NCBI GenBank assembly: GCA_015680685.1
Contig: MNCI01027262.1
Coordinates: forward strand, 1,717,580-1,781,579
Direction of reading: 5' to 3'
Length of the DNA: 64,000 nucleotides
DNA from: Gnetum montanum
Lineage: Eukaryota > Streptophyta > Gnetopsida > Gnetales > Gnetaceae
Shown here: in pieces, positions 12,120 to 23,214 of the stretch
How the letters are laid out: the number at the start of each line of letters is the position of its first letter
Numbering within the stretch: the first letter of the stretch is position 1
Program-made: the position numbers and the translations under genes
The notes under the pieces: generated by a model
Database searches by the model: none
What the model was told of the DNA's origin: nothing
The model's input: the letters and a program-made list of their open reading frames with translations, nothing else

Positions 12120-14393
12120 CATCACAGTGTGGATCTAAGGCAACTTTGGTTTGAAGGGTCTTTGAATGTGTCTAGTGTATAGGATGAGGATGCTGGAGAT
12201 ATAGGGTGACCAACTGCATTAGGTTATGACGGTTTGGAAGGACTGTTGGGTTAGAAAAGTGGTCATTTCCTAGATCGATTGTCTGAACCACTTGGCTAGA
12301 AGGCCGATTGTAAATTTACAACCCTTAGAGAATTTCATTACTGCAACTGTGGGGAAATTTCACCCTAAATGGATGAAGCAAGAGGTAATTGGATTAAGGG
12401 CAGATGAATGTAGAGGATGGTATGGATATGGGTGCTTCCCTCAAGTAGATGGTGAATGAGTTCAATGATACTTTGGAGGATAATAGTGATGTTGGAATGA
12501 GGCATGGCTTGCAAAGCTTCATGGAGAAATAGGTTACTAAAAATAGTACCTATATGGATCTTGTTGCCTGTAAGGGTACTGCTAGCTTGGTGATGGCTTT
12601 TCCCATGACTATGGTTGCTTCCACTACTAGTATTGGTCATTTGGTTATGGTGGAGCTCCACTTGGATAGTAAGCTTGTTGTTGCTAGTGGAACTACCTTG
12701 GACTACCTTGAAGATAAGGCAATCATCTGGGTGTTTACCTTCATGCTAGTTGATGATTCAGTGCATACACCCTAGACTCTTATAAGTGTGACACCATAGG
12801 GAAACATCCCATAGGATGGTCATATTAACAAATGTCACACCCAACATCATCATGGGAGTCTATCTCCACAACTTCTTCTATTGCAGTAGCTTTTCTCTTA
12901 CTCCTTTGGTAGGCACGTTCAACTTCTTTCCACCTTTTACGGTTGTGATCACTATTCTACTCTTTATATTCTTCATCAATCCTCATAGTAGTTTGGAAAT
13001 TTTCATCCAAATAGTTCCATAATTTATCAACCTTTTCCAAATTATTGAAAATAGCTTTTTGGATGGGTAAGGTTTTCCTATTCACCACCTCGTTAAGTGA
13101 TGACTCCTCCTCATCATAGAATTAGACCTATCTTTTCCTGATGGAGGGATCCCTATTATATTCTTCTACACTTTCCTTTTTTCATAACTCATCTTCTTCT
13201 TTTACTACCTATTCTATCAACCTTTTTATCTGATGGGCTCTTAGTTTAGATAGTCTCCCTTAGGCATAAATCTCAAGAGTTCTTCTAGTTTTCACTCTAA
13301 GCCAATCTATGATGTGGCAAAGTTATTCCCTCTAAGAATAATCATGGCCAAGGCATCGATGTAAGAGAGAATAATATCTACCCATAGTGGCATCCAAGGG
13401 TTCATGTATTCCTTGTTTCTAGCCTTATATTTACCTTCTTAGATTAGACACTCTAGAGTATGTCTAGTATTTATCATTAAATATTTCTAGCATGGTACTC
13501 CATCTATGGATAGATTCCAACTCCAAGGACCAATACTAGCTCTCTACCTCTTTGATGAGTGTCCTAGGTAATAGCTTCAATTTCTATCAAGCATTCTATA
13601 TGTTTTGTAAGGCACAGGCATCATGAAAGGCTTGTAGATGATTTTGTGGATCATAGTTCTATTCCCCCCTTAAATCTTGGGATATTTTTCATATCTAAGT
13701 GCTTAATCTAACTATCTTTCACATGCCTAGTTGGAGTCTTGACTGCCTATGCAATGTTAAGCATGCTTTGAGTTTCCAGTAAAGCCTCATCATCATCATT
13801 ATTTCATTGTTGCCAATGATGTCCTCTATTACCCCCTCAATTATTGTGGGCATGGCGATCAATATTATTATCCTACTACTCACCACCATCATGATTGTTT
13901 CTTCTCCTACATTTTTTAGAATTAGAAGAAGAGGAAGAAGAATATGAAGATGAAGAGGGCAAAGAATCAGGAGGATTGCCACCACCATGGTATCTTCCAA
14001 CTTCCCTTCAATTGTCACAACCATGTTTGTTATGTTTCTTATCTTAGTGCTTGTCTAAACCTAACCTTGACTACCATCTTTACCTAAACCTAGTTTGTTG
14101 ATAGTGGAATGTAGATTCAGGTTCATGCCCCCATCAACAGTAATGAGGGGTGGAGAATTTTCATGTTGAGAGCCCCCAGAGAGAGGGTCCTCATTATCAT
14201 TTTTGTTCAATAGGAATAAGGGATTGGTGAACTGTTTCCCCTTCGCAAACTCATGTTGCTTCTCCTAATGTAAATATCTCCTATGTTGTATTTCAATCGA
14301 ATGGTAGTCCTAGTAATCATAATCATGCATAACATACTCCTCTTGAAGATCTTGGATGTCTAAGTTCTTAAGAGTTTGAAGTAGCATCACGAG
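12120..14393 (-). pseudogene. H1 gag, main part
   Basis: A decayed gag on the minus strand. Near 12,790-12,850 it encodes C-D-I-C, then 'YDHPMGC', with a stop between; this corresponds to the C-x2-C-x3-H zinc-knuckle-like motif of A1. Capsid-like segments follow upstream in the gene (about 13,100-13,750). The first codons lie at 20,254-20,430, cut off by B1. Confidence 0.6.
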
Positions 14394-15270
14394 TGATGAG
14401 GGGCGAGGCACCCCTACACTCAACCATACAAATATGAGCGTTCATGCATAATCTAGTCGAACTCCGTGGATAGGCTAGTTGTGGTATCTATATAGTTACA
14501 TGTTGATCACAGTTCACTATCTTCCCACTTGGACTAGTATTTTCTTTGTCACGTATGGTTTAGTCCAGAGTGAGGTGTATGATGTGATCCTAAACTAGTG
14601 CTAGTCCTAGAGACAATGGAAAATAATCTTGATTAAACCAATGAGTAATAGAACATGAAGTCTAAGCTAACCTAAGTGCGATGAGCATTTGTTCCTTAAT
14701 CAACTGTACACATATTGGACCTCATGCACAACTACTACTGGGATTACAAAGCATAGATCCTAGGTACGCTACTGGGTTACCAAGTAGTCACACTTAAATG
14801 CTCATGATTATGTCTTACTCATTCCGCATTTAACAATAGGAATAGTAAATGATGATAAAGAAATATTAACTAAGAAAATAATAAATAAAAATAATAATTA
14901 AATAATTAAACTAAGTGAATGCTGCAATGATGAAGTAATCTCGATCTTTATTGCCAATCATGTGCATGTCCAAGTATGTCACACTCTAATAAAGGTTCCA
15001 TGCAATTACAAGCATCACACTGTGGGCATGCACTGGGAAAATATTCTAACTCTTGCAGGAACAAACTACAAGAGTCTAGCTACAATTAACTCAAAAGATA
15101 CCTAAGTGTGCCAGAGGCCCACTTATTTATAGGCTAAAATAGGCTTCACGTAAACAGGGCCACGTCAACGCATGGAGGGATGCATCAATGGGGCCGCATT
15201 GACGCAACCGTGTATACGGGGCCCTGTATATGTGACCTAGTGAATACATTGACTATTTAGCACTTGATCA
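14394..15270 (-). repeat. B1 3' LTR
   Basis: 877 bp, TGATGAGGGG...GATCA. The minus-strand TATA box (CCTATAAATAAG) is at about 15,122-15,134. The U3 beyond it contains decayed GACGCA/TGCGTC palindromic words. The polypurine tract follows at 15,271-15,282. Confidence 0.85.
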
Positions 15271-15282
15271 TACCCTCATGAC

Positions 15283-17450
15283 TAAATAAGAACTCGTCCT
15301 CAAGTCAAAGAAAGTGAGGAACAAGCTCAATTGAATACACAGTGGATAGGTATGGGATTATTGACTGAATAGAAATTTATTCATTTCACAATGGATATGA
15401 AAAAATTCAGACACAAACACAAAATGATAGAATTTATTGGAACTCATGTGGTTCCTGGTGGTGGTGGTTCCTCCATGGGTCTCTTCCCTTATCCTATGCA
15501 TCAGGATTCTGAGATTAATACCATTGAAGAAGCACCTGATGTTTCTCCTCTTCTATATGAGGATTATGAGTTGTCCATGCTAATGTTCCAATGTTTGATG
15601 GAGTCAACATTTCCCATGGGCATAACAGCTACTGGAACACTTGATTGGCCTTGACATACATGTCGCAAATAGTCATCGTTCCTCTTCATAGGATCAGGCC
15701 CTAACCTCTCCTCCTTTTTCTTGGATATATTATGCAGTAACAGGAGTTCCATGATGGATGCTGAATGATTATGCCTTCTGTTCTGCATGTTTTGCATGAG
15801 GTCCTTGGCCTCTGCCTCCCCCAAGTCGTTCAGTTGCACCTTGAGAAGGTCCTCCTTGTTATCTTCTTTTAGGGGTCATCTATAGTCACACAAAGATCAA
15901 TTGTTAGTAAGGTTATTGAAAAAACTTTCAATGATTTCATACCTTACTCATTGCCTTTAATAAATGTTGAATTCTTTACTTACTATGATTTTAGAGTTAA
16001 TTTTTCAAGGAAGTTGCCCTAAAAGTCTAATGTCAGACCTGGTTTTGAGGAACGTTTGATAAAATGATGATAAATAAAAGAATAGATTTGGCAATGAAGT
16101 ACTTGGAGGGTATAAAATGATGTAGTGGTGTGCAACAAGTATAAATTACAAAAGTCACGTAAGTGGATCCTCCCCAAAGCAGGTTCCAACCTATAATTCC
16201 CTTGCATAACCACACCTTAAAATGTCAATAGGTACTAGAAGGGTTAAATGTAATCTATACTAATGCAACAAAACACACACATGTAGATGCCACCGTGATG
16301 AGGTATGAATTCAATGCTACACAAGACATGAGTCACAAATACATGAACAGTGAGATGGGATGAATTGGAGAAGAGATTACAAAGATTGAGATGTGAGGTA
16401 ACGAACTCAAGGAACAATGAATCTTGAGTGTAGGGCATGATTAATGTGTTATTAGCCCGTTGTTCCAAAATCAGGACCAAGTCCATTCCTTCGATCAGTG
16501 ACATCACATTGTTTCATCCAATGATGGACAACCATAAGAGCGCCATGACAGCAAGGTGTACGATCACTTGGTGTTTTGTGCAAGGGAGGAGTGACTTGGA
16601 ATTTTTTTGTGGCATNNNNNNNNNNNNNNNNNNNNNNNNNNNNNNNNNNNNNNNNNNNNNNNNAATGAGCACAAAATTACTTTAAGTTTTAATGATGTCA
16701 AGAATATCATCATACCCAGAGTAGAACCTCTTATTAATAGAATGGTTGGGTGGATGTGATGGGCTTGCTATTCAAATAATTAGTCACCTGAGACTTGATA
16801 GCATAGAACAACACCTAAACCAATGAGTCACATGAGTGTTTTATTCATAGAGGATAAAACAATAAATTAAAAGATGAAAAACTGGAAAACAAAAAGTTGA
16901 AAAATTAAAGAAACAAAAAAACATTTATTAATTCTGTGTTGTTAGAATGGAGGATACCCCCCATAACTAAATGGCTAAGCATGACTATAATTAATAAATG
17001 GAAGGTGGAAATCCTTACATGTTGGAAATATTGGGACCTAGTCATACTTACCCCATTGGGGTTCACACACTTAATTAGAGTTGACATAGTGGGGCAAGTT
17101 ATAAGATGTGGTTAATTTATAAGGATTTGACCCACTATGGTACTTACGACTGTAAGATGGTATGCAAGGATTAACATGTCTCCCCATGTGGCAATATTCA
17201 TTGGGCCCCATGCTTGTTGGAGTGTTGATTGGTGGCCCAGATAGAGTAATAGAAGGCATTGAGTTTGAGGAGGCAGATGCATACAACGTTGAACTTGTGC
17301 TAAGTTGGAGGATGCAGTGGTTTCAAAACTATGCCATCTCTTTCTACAGTCATGCTTAAAGAAAGGGTTTTTTCAACATTATTGAGGACCTCCACCACCA
17401 TTGACAGTAGCAGCACAAGTAACGTTTGTGGGTTGGTGCTGTGGTGCAAA
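15283..17450 (-). other. B1 3' untranslated region
   Basis: No coding homology is recognised on either strand. The short open frames are not supported by any motif. The 48-base assembly gap (16,616-16,663) lies within it. Confidence 0.5.
16616..16663. other. Assembly gap (48 N)
   Basis: A run of 48 undetermined bases; translations across it are meaningless. Confidence 1.
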
Positions 17451-17459
17451 ATCTTCTGA

Positions 17460-19213
17460 CATAGCTAGTGGTGATGTAGAACAGGGTGAAGTATGAGAAT
17501 ATTGAGGTTAAGGAGAAGTGTAAGGCACATGAGGTGGTGATCTTGTTGGGGAGGACATGGGTGGATAGTACTTGAGAGAATGATAATGATGAGGTGAGTT
17601 AGAGGATGCTGATCCCATTGGAGAAACAAGGTGTTGAACATAATAAGCATTTGGTGTTGGGACATATGAAGGGTACGGTCTAGTTGGTGGTGGCCTCCCC
17701 CACGACTGAGGTTTTTGCCACTATGGTTGGACACAGTATTTTTGTATGAACTCTGGATGTAACATTCCTCCCCAATGCTCATGTAAATGTGACAAGATTG
17801 GGCATTGACCTTTGGGGTGATCATACAGGAAAATATTACATTGATACATATGATTGGTAGTTGAGTTCTTATCCTTATTCTCTTCAACCCTTCTTTTCCA
17901 TTGTCTAGTGGTATTCTATCTTGTTTCTTGGTTTATCATGGTTCTTCCTCTAATAATGTTGGCATATTCTCCACATCTTTCATGTACCTAGTCTGTCATC
18001 TTATTGATCTTTGCCTAAATTTCATCTAGTGATTGTAGGATTGGCAAAGATGATTCCACCTCCTTGAAGTGAGTTGATTTCTCCTCTTCATGATCATGGA
18101 CCCTTGTTAAGTTGAGATTTTTGTCCTATCGAGAACTTTCAGCATTCTCCCATTTAGCTATTTCTCCTTCTTCTTTTGCTACCCGCTCAATAAGCTCTTG
18201 GAGTTTATGGGTTCGTAGCTCATGTAGTTGACCTTGGGCATACATCCCTAGGGTCTCCCTTGTTTCATTATGGAGCCCATCCATGATGTGGTACATTAGC
18301 CTTTCCTCGGAGAATCCATGGCCTAGGAAATTTTTAACAATGCATAATATCTTTCTAAGGCTATGTCCAAGGGTTCATGTTGTGCTTGTTTCCACTCTTG
18401 GATTTGTCTCCTCAAGGCTAACACTCTTGCATAAGTTTGATATCTTTCATTGAAGAGTTCTACCATTATCGGCCAACTTCAAATTGATTTCAGTTTCAAA
18501 GACCTATACCATACTTTTTCTTGGCCAACGAGTGTCATAGGAAAGAGCTTAAGTTTTTGTCACCCATTATCAATATTTTTCCATGTACAAGCATCATAGA
18601 AGCCTTGTAAATATTGTTTTGGATCTAAATCATAGCCTCCTGAAAACTTGGGAAAGTTGTTTAAATCAAGCATCAGTAGATAGCTTTCCGTATGATGCCT
18701 GCGGGCTATTTGAACAGCCTCTCCTATATGCATTAGGCTCTTAGTGGCCAGCAGGGGTTCATTGTCACTAGGTAGGTTATGAGTTTGTGAGTTGGGCTGA
18801 TGTTATCTTTCTTCATGTTGGTGTTTCTAACTTTGCCTGTGGGTTCTATTTCTTTTTCTATGCCAACCCCTAGGGAGATGATCATCCATGTCACAACCTA
18901 ACATTGAAGGAGCAAAAGAAGAGAAAGAGCTGGAAGACTCTTCATGACTTTTTTAAGTCTCCCAATCATCCTTAAATAATTTTTTGTTAATTATTGAGAA
19001 GGTCCTAGGTTTTATAGGCCCCCTCATTCTATGGGATGTCCCATCATCACTAGAGGTGTCAGAGTTGTATGATGAGAGTCCTTGAGTATTGTTGGGGTGT
19101 CTATGAACATATGAAACTCCTACATAAGATTGAGTACTCCAAACTTCTTTGTTGGTTCTCCAATGAATTGCCTCGCTAGATGTTGCATTATCACTATCTT
19201 GTAAAAGAGACAT
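17460..19213 (-). pseudogene. B1 gag
   Basis: Minus-strand gag starting at the ATG at 19,213; the first 86 codons are open. Farther on it reads 'NNFPKFSGGYDLDPKQYLQ' and a 'WYRSLKLKS' segment (about 18,480-18,660), both typical of plant Ty3 capsid. A region with 'YDHPKGQCPILSH' (about 17,780-17,850) matches the cysteine/histidine motif of A1, except that the second cysteine is replaced by F. The end is rich in P, H and Y. Stops at former Q and R codons interrupt it. Confidence 0.65.
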
Positions 19214-19341
19214 GGTTGTAAATTTTTGTGTGATTTAATTGCAATTATTATTATTATCTCCTTTTTTTCTTAAATATATGTCGTTAATACTTTGTTACAA
19301 TGATCTTGTATGATGTAACTAATCTAGATAACTAGCATCAT

Positions 19342-19359
19342 CCCCGGCAATGGTGCCAA
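19342..19359 (-). other. B1 primer-binding site
   Basis: The minus strand reads TTGGCACCATTGCCGGGG next to the 5' LTR, the same site type as in A1. Confidence 0.75.
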
Positions 19360-20248
19360 TGATGAGGGGCGAGGTACCCTTACACTCAACCATATGAATA
19401 TGAGCATTCACACACGATTCGGTTGAACTCCGTGGATAGGCTAGTTGTGGTAACTAGATAGTTACACATTGATTGTAGTTCGTTGTCTTCCCACCTAGAC
19501 TAGTATTTTCTTTGTCACGTATGGTTTAGTCTAGAGTGAGGCGTATGATGTGATCCTAAACTAGTGCTACTCCTAGAGACAATGGAAAATAATCTTGATT
19601 AAACTAATGAGTAATAAGAAATGAAGTTTAAGCTAACCTAAGTACGATTAGCATCCATTCCTTAATCAATCATACACATCTTGGATCTCGTGCGTGACTA
19701 CTATTGGGACTACCAAGCGTAGATCCTAGGTACACTACTGGGTTACCAAGTATTCACACTTAAATGCTCATGATTAAGTCATACTTATTCCGCATTTAAC
19801 AATAGGAATAGTAAATAATGATAAAGAAATATTAACTAAAAAATAGTAAATAACAATAATAATTAACAATAACAATTAAATAATTAAACTAAGTGAATGC
19901 TGAAATGATGAAGTAATCTCGATCTTTATTGTCAATCATGTGTGTGTGTCCAAGTACATCACACTCAAATAAAGGTTCCGTACAATTACAAGCATCACAT
20001 TGCAGGTATGCACTAGGAAAATATTCTAACTTTTGCGGGAACAAACTGCAAGTGTCTAGCTACAATTAACTCAAAAGATACCTAAGTGTGCCAGAGGCCA
20101 CTTATTTATAGGCTAAAATAGGCTCCACGTAAATGGGGCCACGTCGACGCATGTAGGGATGCATCGACAGGGCCGCATCAACGCAGCCGCATAACGAGGC
20201 CCCATATATGCGACCTAGTCGATGCATCGACTGCTTAATGCTTCATCA
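19360..20248 (-). repeat. B1 5' LTR
   Basis: 889 bp, TGATGAGGGG...CATCA. The minus-strand TATA box is at about 20,102-20,113. The U3 contains a perfect 14-bp palindrome GTCGATGCATCGAC at about 20,218-20,231, plus shorter GTCGAC-type words. Confidence 0.87.
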
Positions 20249-20580
20249 ACGGGCATAGATCAATCAAGAGGCATTACAATGTTTCCTTCCATATCATGCC
20301 ATCGTAGTTGTTCATCCTGATGTAGGATGAAGGTGAAGTCAAGCACATATTCATCTGGGTAAATATATACCACCTTGCACTATTGTGGGAGTGGTGATTT
20401 AGCATCGTCACACTTATGTGAAGAAGACATTATTCAAACAAATAAAATATCAATGTGCTCTTGTAATTATATTATTTGAGAATGATCTTGACCTTAGGGT
20501 TCATCCAACAATGTTAATGATGTTCACTAATCCTAAATAGCGCACATTTCAACAAAAAGACTCCCTAGCAATGGCACCAA
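20249..20580 (-). mobile_element. H1 gag start, leader and primer-binding site
   Basis: H1 sequence resumes after B1. The gag ATG is at 20,430 on the minus strand ('MSSSHKC'), followed by about 60 codons up to the B1 insertion. The leader and primer-binding site (TTGGTGCCATTGCTAGGGAG on the minus strand, 20,562-20,581) precede it. Confidence 0.7.
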
Positions 20581-21307
20581 TCATGAGTGACAAGGTAGCC
20601 CTACACCCAACCATACGAATCGCAAAGTGTTCATGCACAATTCAATCAAATTCCATGAATTTTATAGTTTTCCAATGCACTAGTCCTCTAATAAGTGAAC
20701 TTGGTGTTGAGAACATTTGTTGTCTTCCCAATTACACTTGTGAGGCTCAAGGATATGGTTTAAGTATAACTGAGGTACATGATTTTTGTCATTTTTTGTT
20801 TTATGATTTTGGTACTTGAAATAAATACGATAAGGAATAAATTAATTTAATGTCTTCTTTAATATAATTAACTAACTATTGTGTAACTAGTCCTAACATA
20901 AGTATCCAATCCTACTTGCCATACACATCATGAACACATATAACATTGCTGGTTTACCAAGTGTTGAGCACTGCTGGGATTACAAAATGTCATATGCTTG
21001 CTCAAAGTAGTCATACTTATGTGTTTACTTAATCACTATTTAGCTTATGTTGCTTGATTACTTAATTAGCTTAATTACTAAGGAACCTAGAATAAATGAT
21101 TGAAAGCATTAAACACATGAATAAAACATTTAAGGTATACAAAATGCTGCAAGGTTTATCAAGAAGCTTGTCTTTATTGTCACACACACTGTCATGCTCA
21201 GGTCCAACAATGCTTGAATAAAGATCTGAACACTCAATGACTCCTACTAAAGGCACTCAAGAAAATATTCTGACTTTCAAATGGAAGAACTATAAGAGCT
21301 TTGCTAC
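20581..21307 (-). repeat. H1 5' LTR, part 1 (R/U5 side)
   Basis: 727 bp of the H1 LTR, starting TCATGAGTG where a TGATGAGTG end is expected. It stops exactly at the C1 insertion. The remainder of the same LTR is at 39,793-39,963, giving about 898 bp after removal of C1, in line with the other LTRs of the group. Confidence 0.8.
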
Positions 21308-22543
21308 TAAAACACCACAAAATTCTAAGCTTAGTACTTTTTCTAACAAGAATCGAGCTAAGTCATGATGTTCCCCAGCATGGCTAAAGCTTGAGGGGCC
21401 CACAGACAGCTTCAAGCAGAGTCAAACTCAACAAGGAGTAGTTCCTTGGGACCCACTGATGACCACGACAACATCTACTATCAGAAATGGCAATTTCGGA
21501 GCTCAACACTAAGTATGCATTTCTAGCGTATACGCCCAAGTTCACATTCTCAGTATATATGCCCAGCGTATACGCTCAAGTCCACATCCACAATGTATAC
21601 GCCCAACGTATACGCCCAAGCTCACCTCCCTAGTGTATATGCCTAGCATGCAATCCCCAAAGATGACATGGAAACAACATTTTAGAGCAAGATTTGATAC
21701 AAGGTATCAATTCACGCGAACAAAGCAATCATCAAATGTCGACATCAGGCATCCTAGAGTCTATACGCTGAGCATGTACAACGTATACGCCCAATAGACA
21801 CAACGTATACGCCTAGTAGACACAGCGTATATGCCCAGCGTATACGCCCAGCAGATGCAGCACATTGTACACTTGTAACATTTCATTCTTTTGCACCCGG
21901 TCAACGTGCCACGTGTCATCCAACCCGAGTCTAACATCTAAACCTGTATAAAAATCCCAAGTTTTCATTAGATCGAGGTTGGCAATTTTGAGCAAGCCAG
22001 AGAGAAAAAGAGAGATGCTAAGAACCAGAGCAAGATCCCTATACGCTGGACCTCGACCCTGTATGCTGAGCATACAACTTCTACGCTGTGCCTGCAGTTC
22101 GAACCAGCACACAGTCATCCTTGCATCCACTGGGGCTATTCATCTGCCTTGTGTCAGAGCCACAACTATGTTAGACCAGTGCATTGTAACTCTCATTTTG
22201 CAATAATATTGCTACATTTTCTTCCTGAAATCTATTATAGTTTTTCATTAGTTATTGCATGTTTACTATTTACGCCCTCATATGTTTATGCTCTGTTTAT
22301 ACTAGTTACGCAGTTTACATTTTATTTTACATATGTTACACCGTTTACATATAACCTAGTGTATAGCACATCAGTGTACGTTCGGGGAAATCCTTTCCTG
22401 ATCCGCATGCGGACCACTCAAGGTCCTCTGCCTTCGTTAATTTCAGCTTGCCCTCAAGCGAAGGTAGGGTCTTCTATGCATGTCCGGAGATCTCCAAGTT
22501 TCTATTTCCTTCCAACCAGATACCAATGATTTTGGATGGTATA
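21308..22543 (+). repeat. C1 5' LTR
   Basis: 1,236 bp. It begins TAAAACACC where the 3' copy has TGAAACACC, so the canonical TG has mutated, and ends GGTATA. The U3 (about 21,515-21,860) is packed with the palindrome GCGTATACGC in direct arrays. A G-box (CACGTG, 21,910-21,915) and a TATA box (21,947-21,954) follow. Confidence 0.85.
21910..21955 (+). promoter_or_regulatory. C1 LTR core promoter: G-box plus TATA box
   Basis: GCCACGTGTC (21,908-21,917) lies about 30 bp before TATAAAAAT (21,947-21,955). Both are preserved in the 3' LTR at 39,152-39,161 and 39,191-39,198. The CACGTG core with flanking GTC is the type bound by plant bZIP and bHLH factors. Use by this element is inference. Confidence 0.55.
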
Positions 22544-22545
22544 GA

Positions 22546-22566
22546 AATTGGCACTAGAAGGAGGGC
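22546..22566 (+). other. C1 primer-binding site
   Basis: ATTGGCACTAGAAGGAGGGC begins 3-4 bp after the 5' LTR end. It differs from the site of the Athila-like elements in this window. The tRNA is not assigned. Confidence 0.6.
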
Positions 22567-22584
22567 CAAACTACTTAACACTTA

Positions 22585-23100
22585 TTGTCTTCAGAACCCT
22601 CAGCGTCTACGCTACTGAGTTTACGCCAACTGTCTAAAAACTTCCTAGCATCTACGCTGTTGAGCATCTACGCTGCTGAGCTTACACCTATCTGCAAAAT
22701 TCCCAGCATCTATGTCATTCTGTTTATGCTACACGCCCTATGCCGTAGACTTTGTCTACGCCACTGCGTTTACGCTGCACTCTCTACACTATAGACTTTG
22801 TCTACGCTATGTGCTCTACGCTGTTGCGTTTACGCTGCACTCTCTACGCTGTAGACTTTGTCTACGCTGCTGCATCTACACTGCATGCTCTACGCTGTAG
22901 ACTTTGTCTATGCTGCTGCATGCTCTACATTGTAGACTTTGTCTATGCTGCACTCTCTACCTTGTAGACTTTATCTATGCTGCTGCATCTACACTGCGTG
23001 GTCTACGCTGTAGACTTTGTCTACGCTGCTCCATTTACATTGCACTCTCTACGCTGACTCTATCTACACTCTACGTTGTAGACCTTGTCTACGCTACTAA
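22585..23100 (+). repeat. C1 leader tandem repeat ('TCTACGCTG' array)
   Basis: About 0.5 kb built from variants of 'tctacgctgtagactttg' and 'tctacgctgctgc'. It lies between the primer-binding site and gag. The array makes long arginine/cysteine-rich open frames in several phases; these are by-products of the repeat and not genes. Confidence 0.8.
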
Positions 23101-23214
23101 CATACTAGTATACTAGTTTCATACCCTTTCACTGTATTGCATTCTCAACTATTAATCATAAACACCACAAACTCCAATGCTGTAACCAAGCCAGTCACAG
23201 ACATTGTAGGCACC

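Larger units (their letters stand above)
9346..14393 (-). mobile_element. H1 Athila-like element: gag-pol segment between A1 and B1
   Basis: In minus-strand order (high to low coordinates) this segment holds most of gag, then protease, RT, RNase H and the N-terminal half of integrase. The RT motifs ('DHFPLQF', 'LDGYSGYN', 'FMDDFF') match the Athila type better than the chromovirus type. All frames contain stops. H1 continues at 1-2,021 (integrase end) and at 20,249-21,307 (gag start, PBS, 5' LTR). Confidence 0.8.
14394..20248 (-). mobile_element. B1: non-autonomous gag-only LTR retrotransposon
   Basis: A complete 5.86-kb minus-strand element with LTRs at 14,394-15,270 and 19,360-20,248. The target duplication is ACGAG (14,389-14,393) and ACGGG (20,249-20,253), one mismatch. 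The primer-binding site and polypurine tract are in the expected places. Only gag is recognisable between them, so like A1 it would depend on enzymes from other elements. It inserted into the 5' part of H1 gag. A 48-base gap of N falls inside it. Confidence 0.82.

Noticed and set aside
13719-14024. Methionine/isoleucine-rich minus-strand frame in H1
   Set aside because: Out-of-phase reading of a repetitive 'atcatcat' segment of gag.
22585-23116. Overlapping open frames in all phases with R/C/L/Y-rich repeats
   Set aside because: They are translations of the TCTACGCTG tandem array; the lack of stops follows from the repeat unit, not from coding selection.
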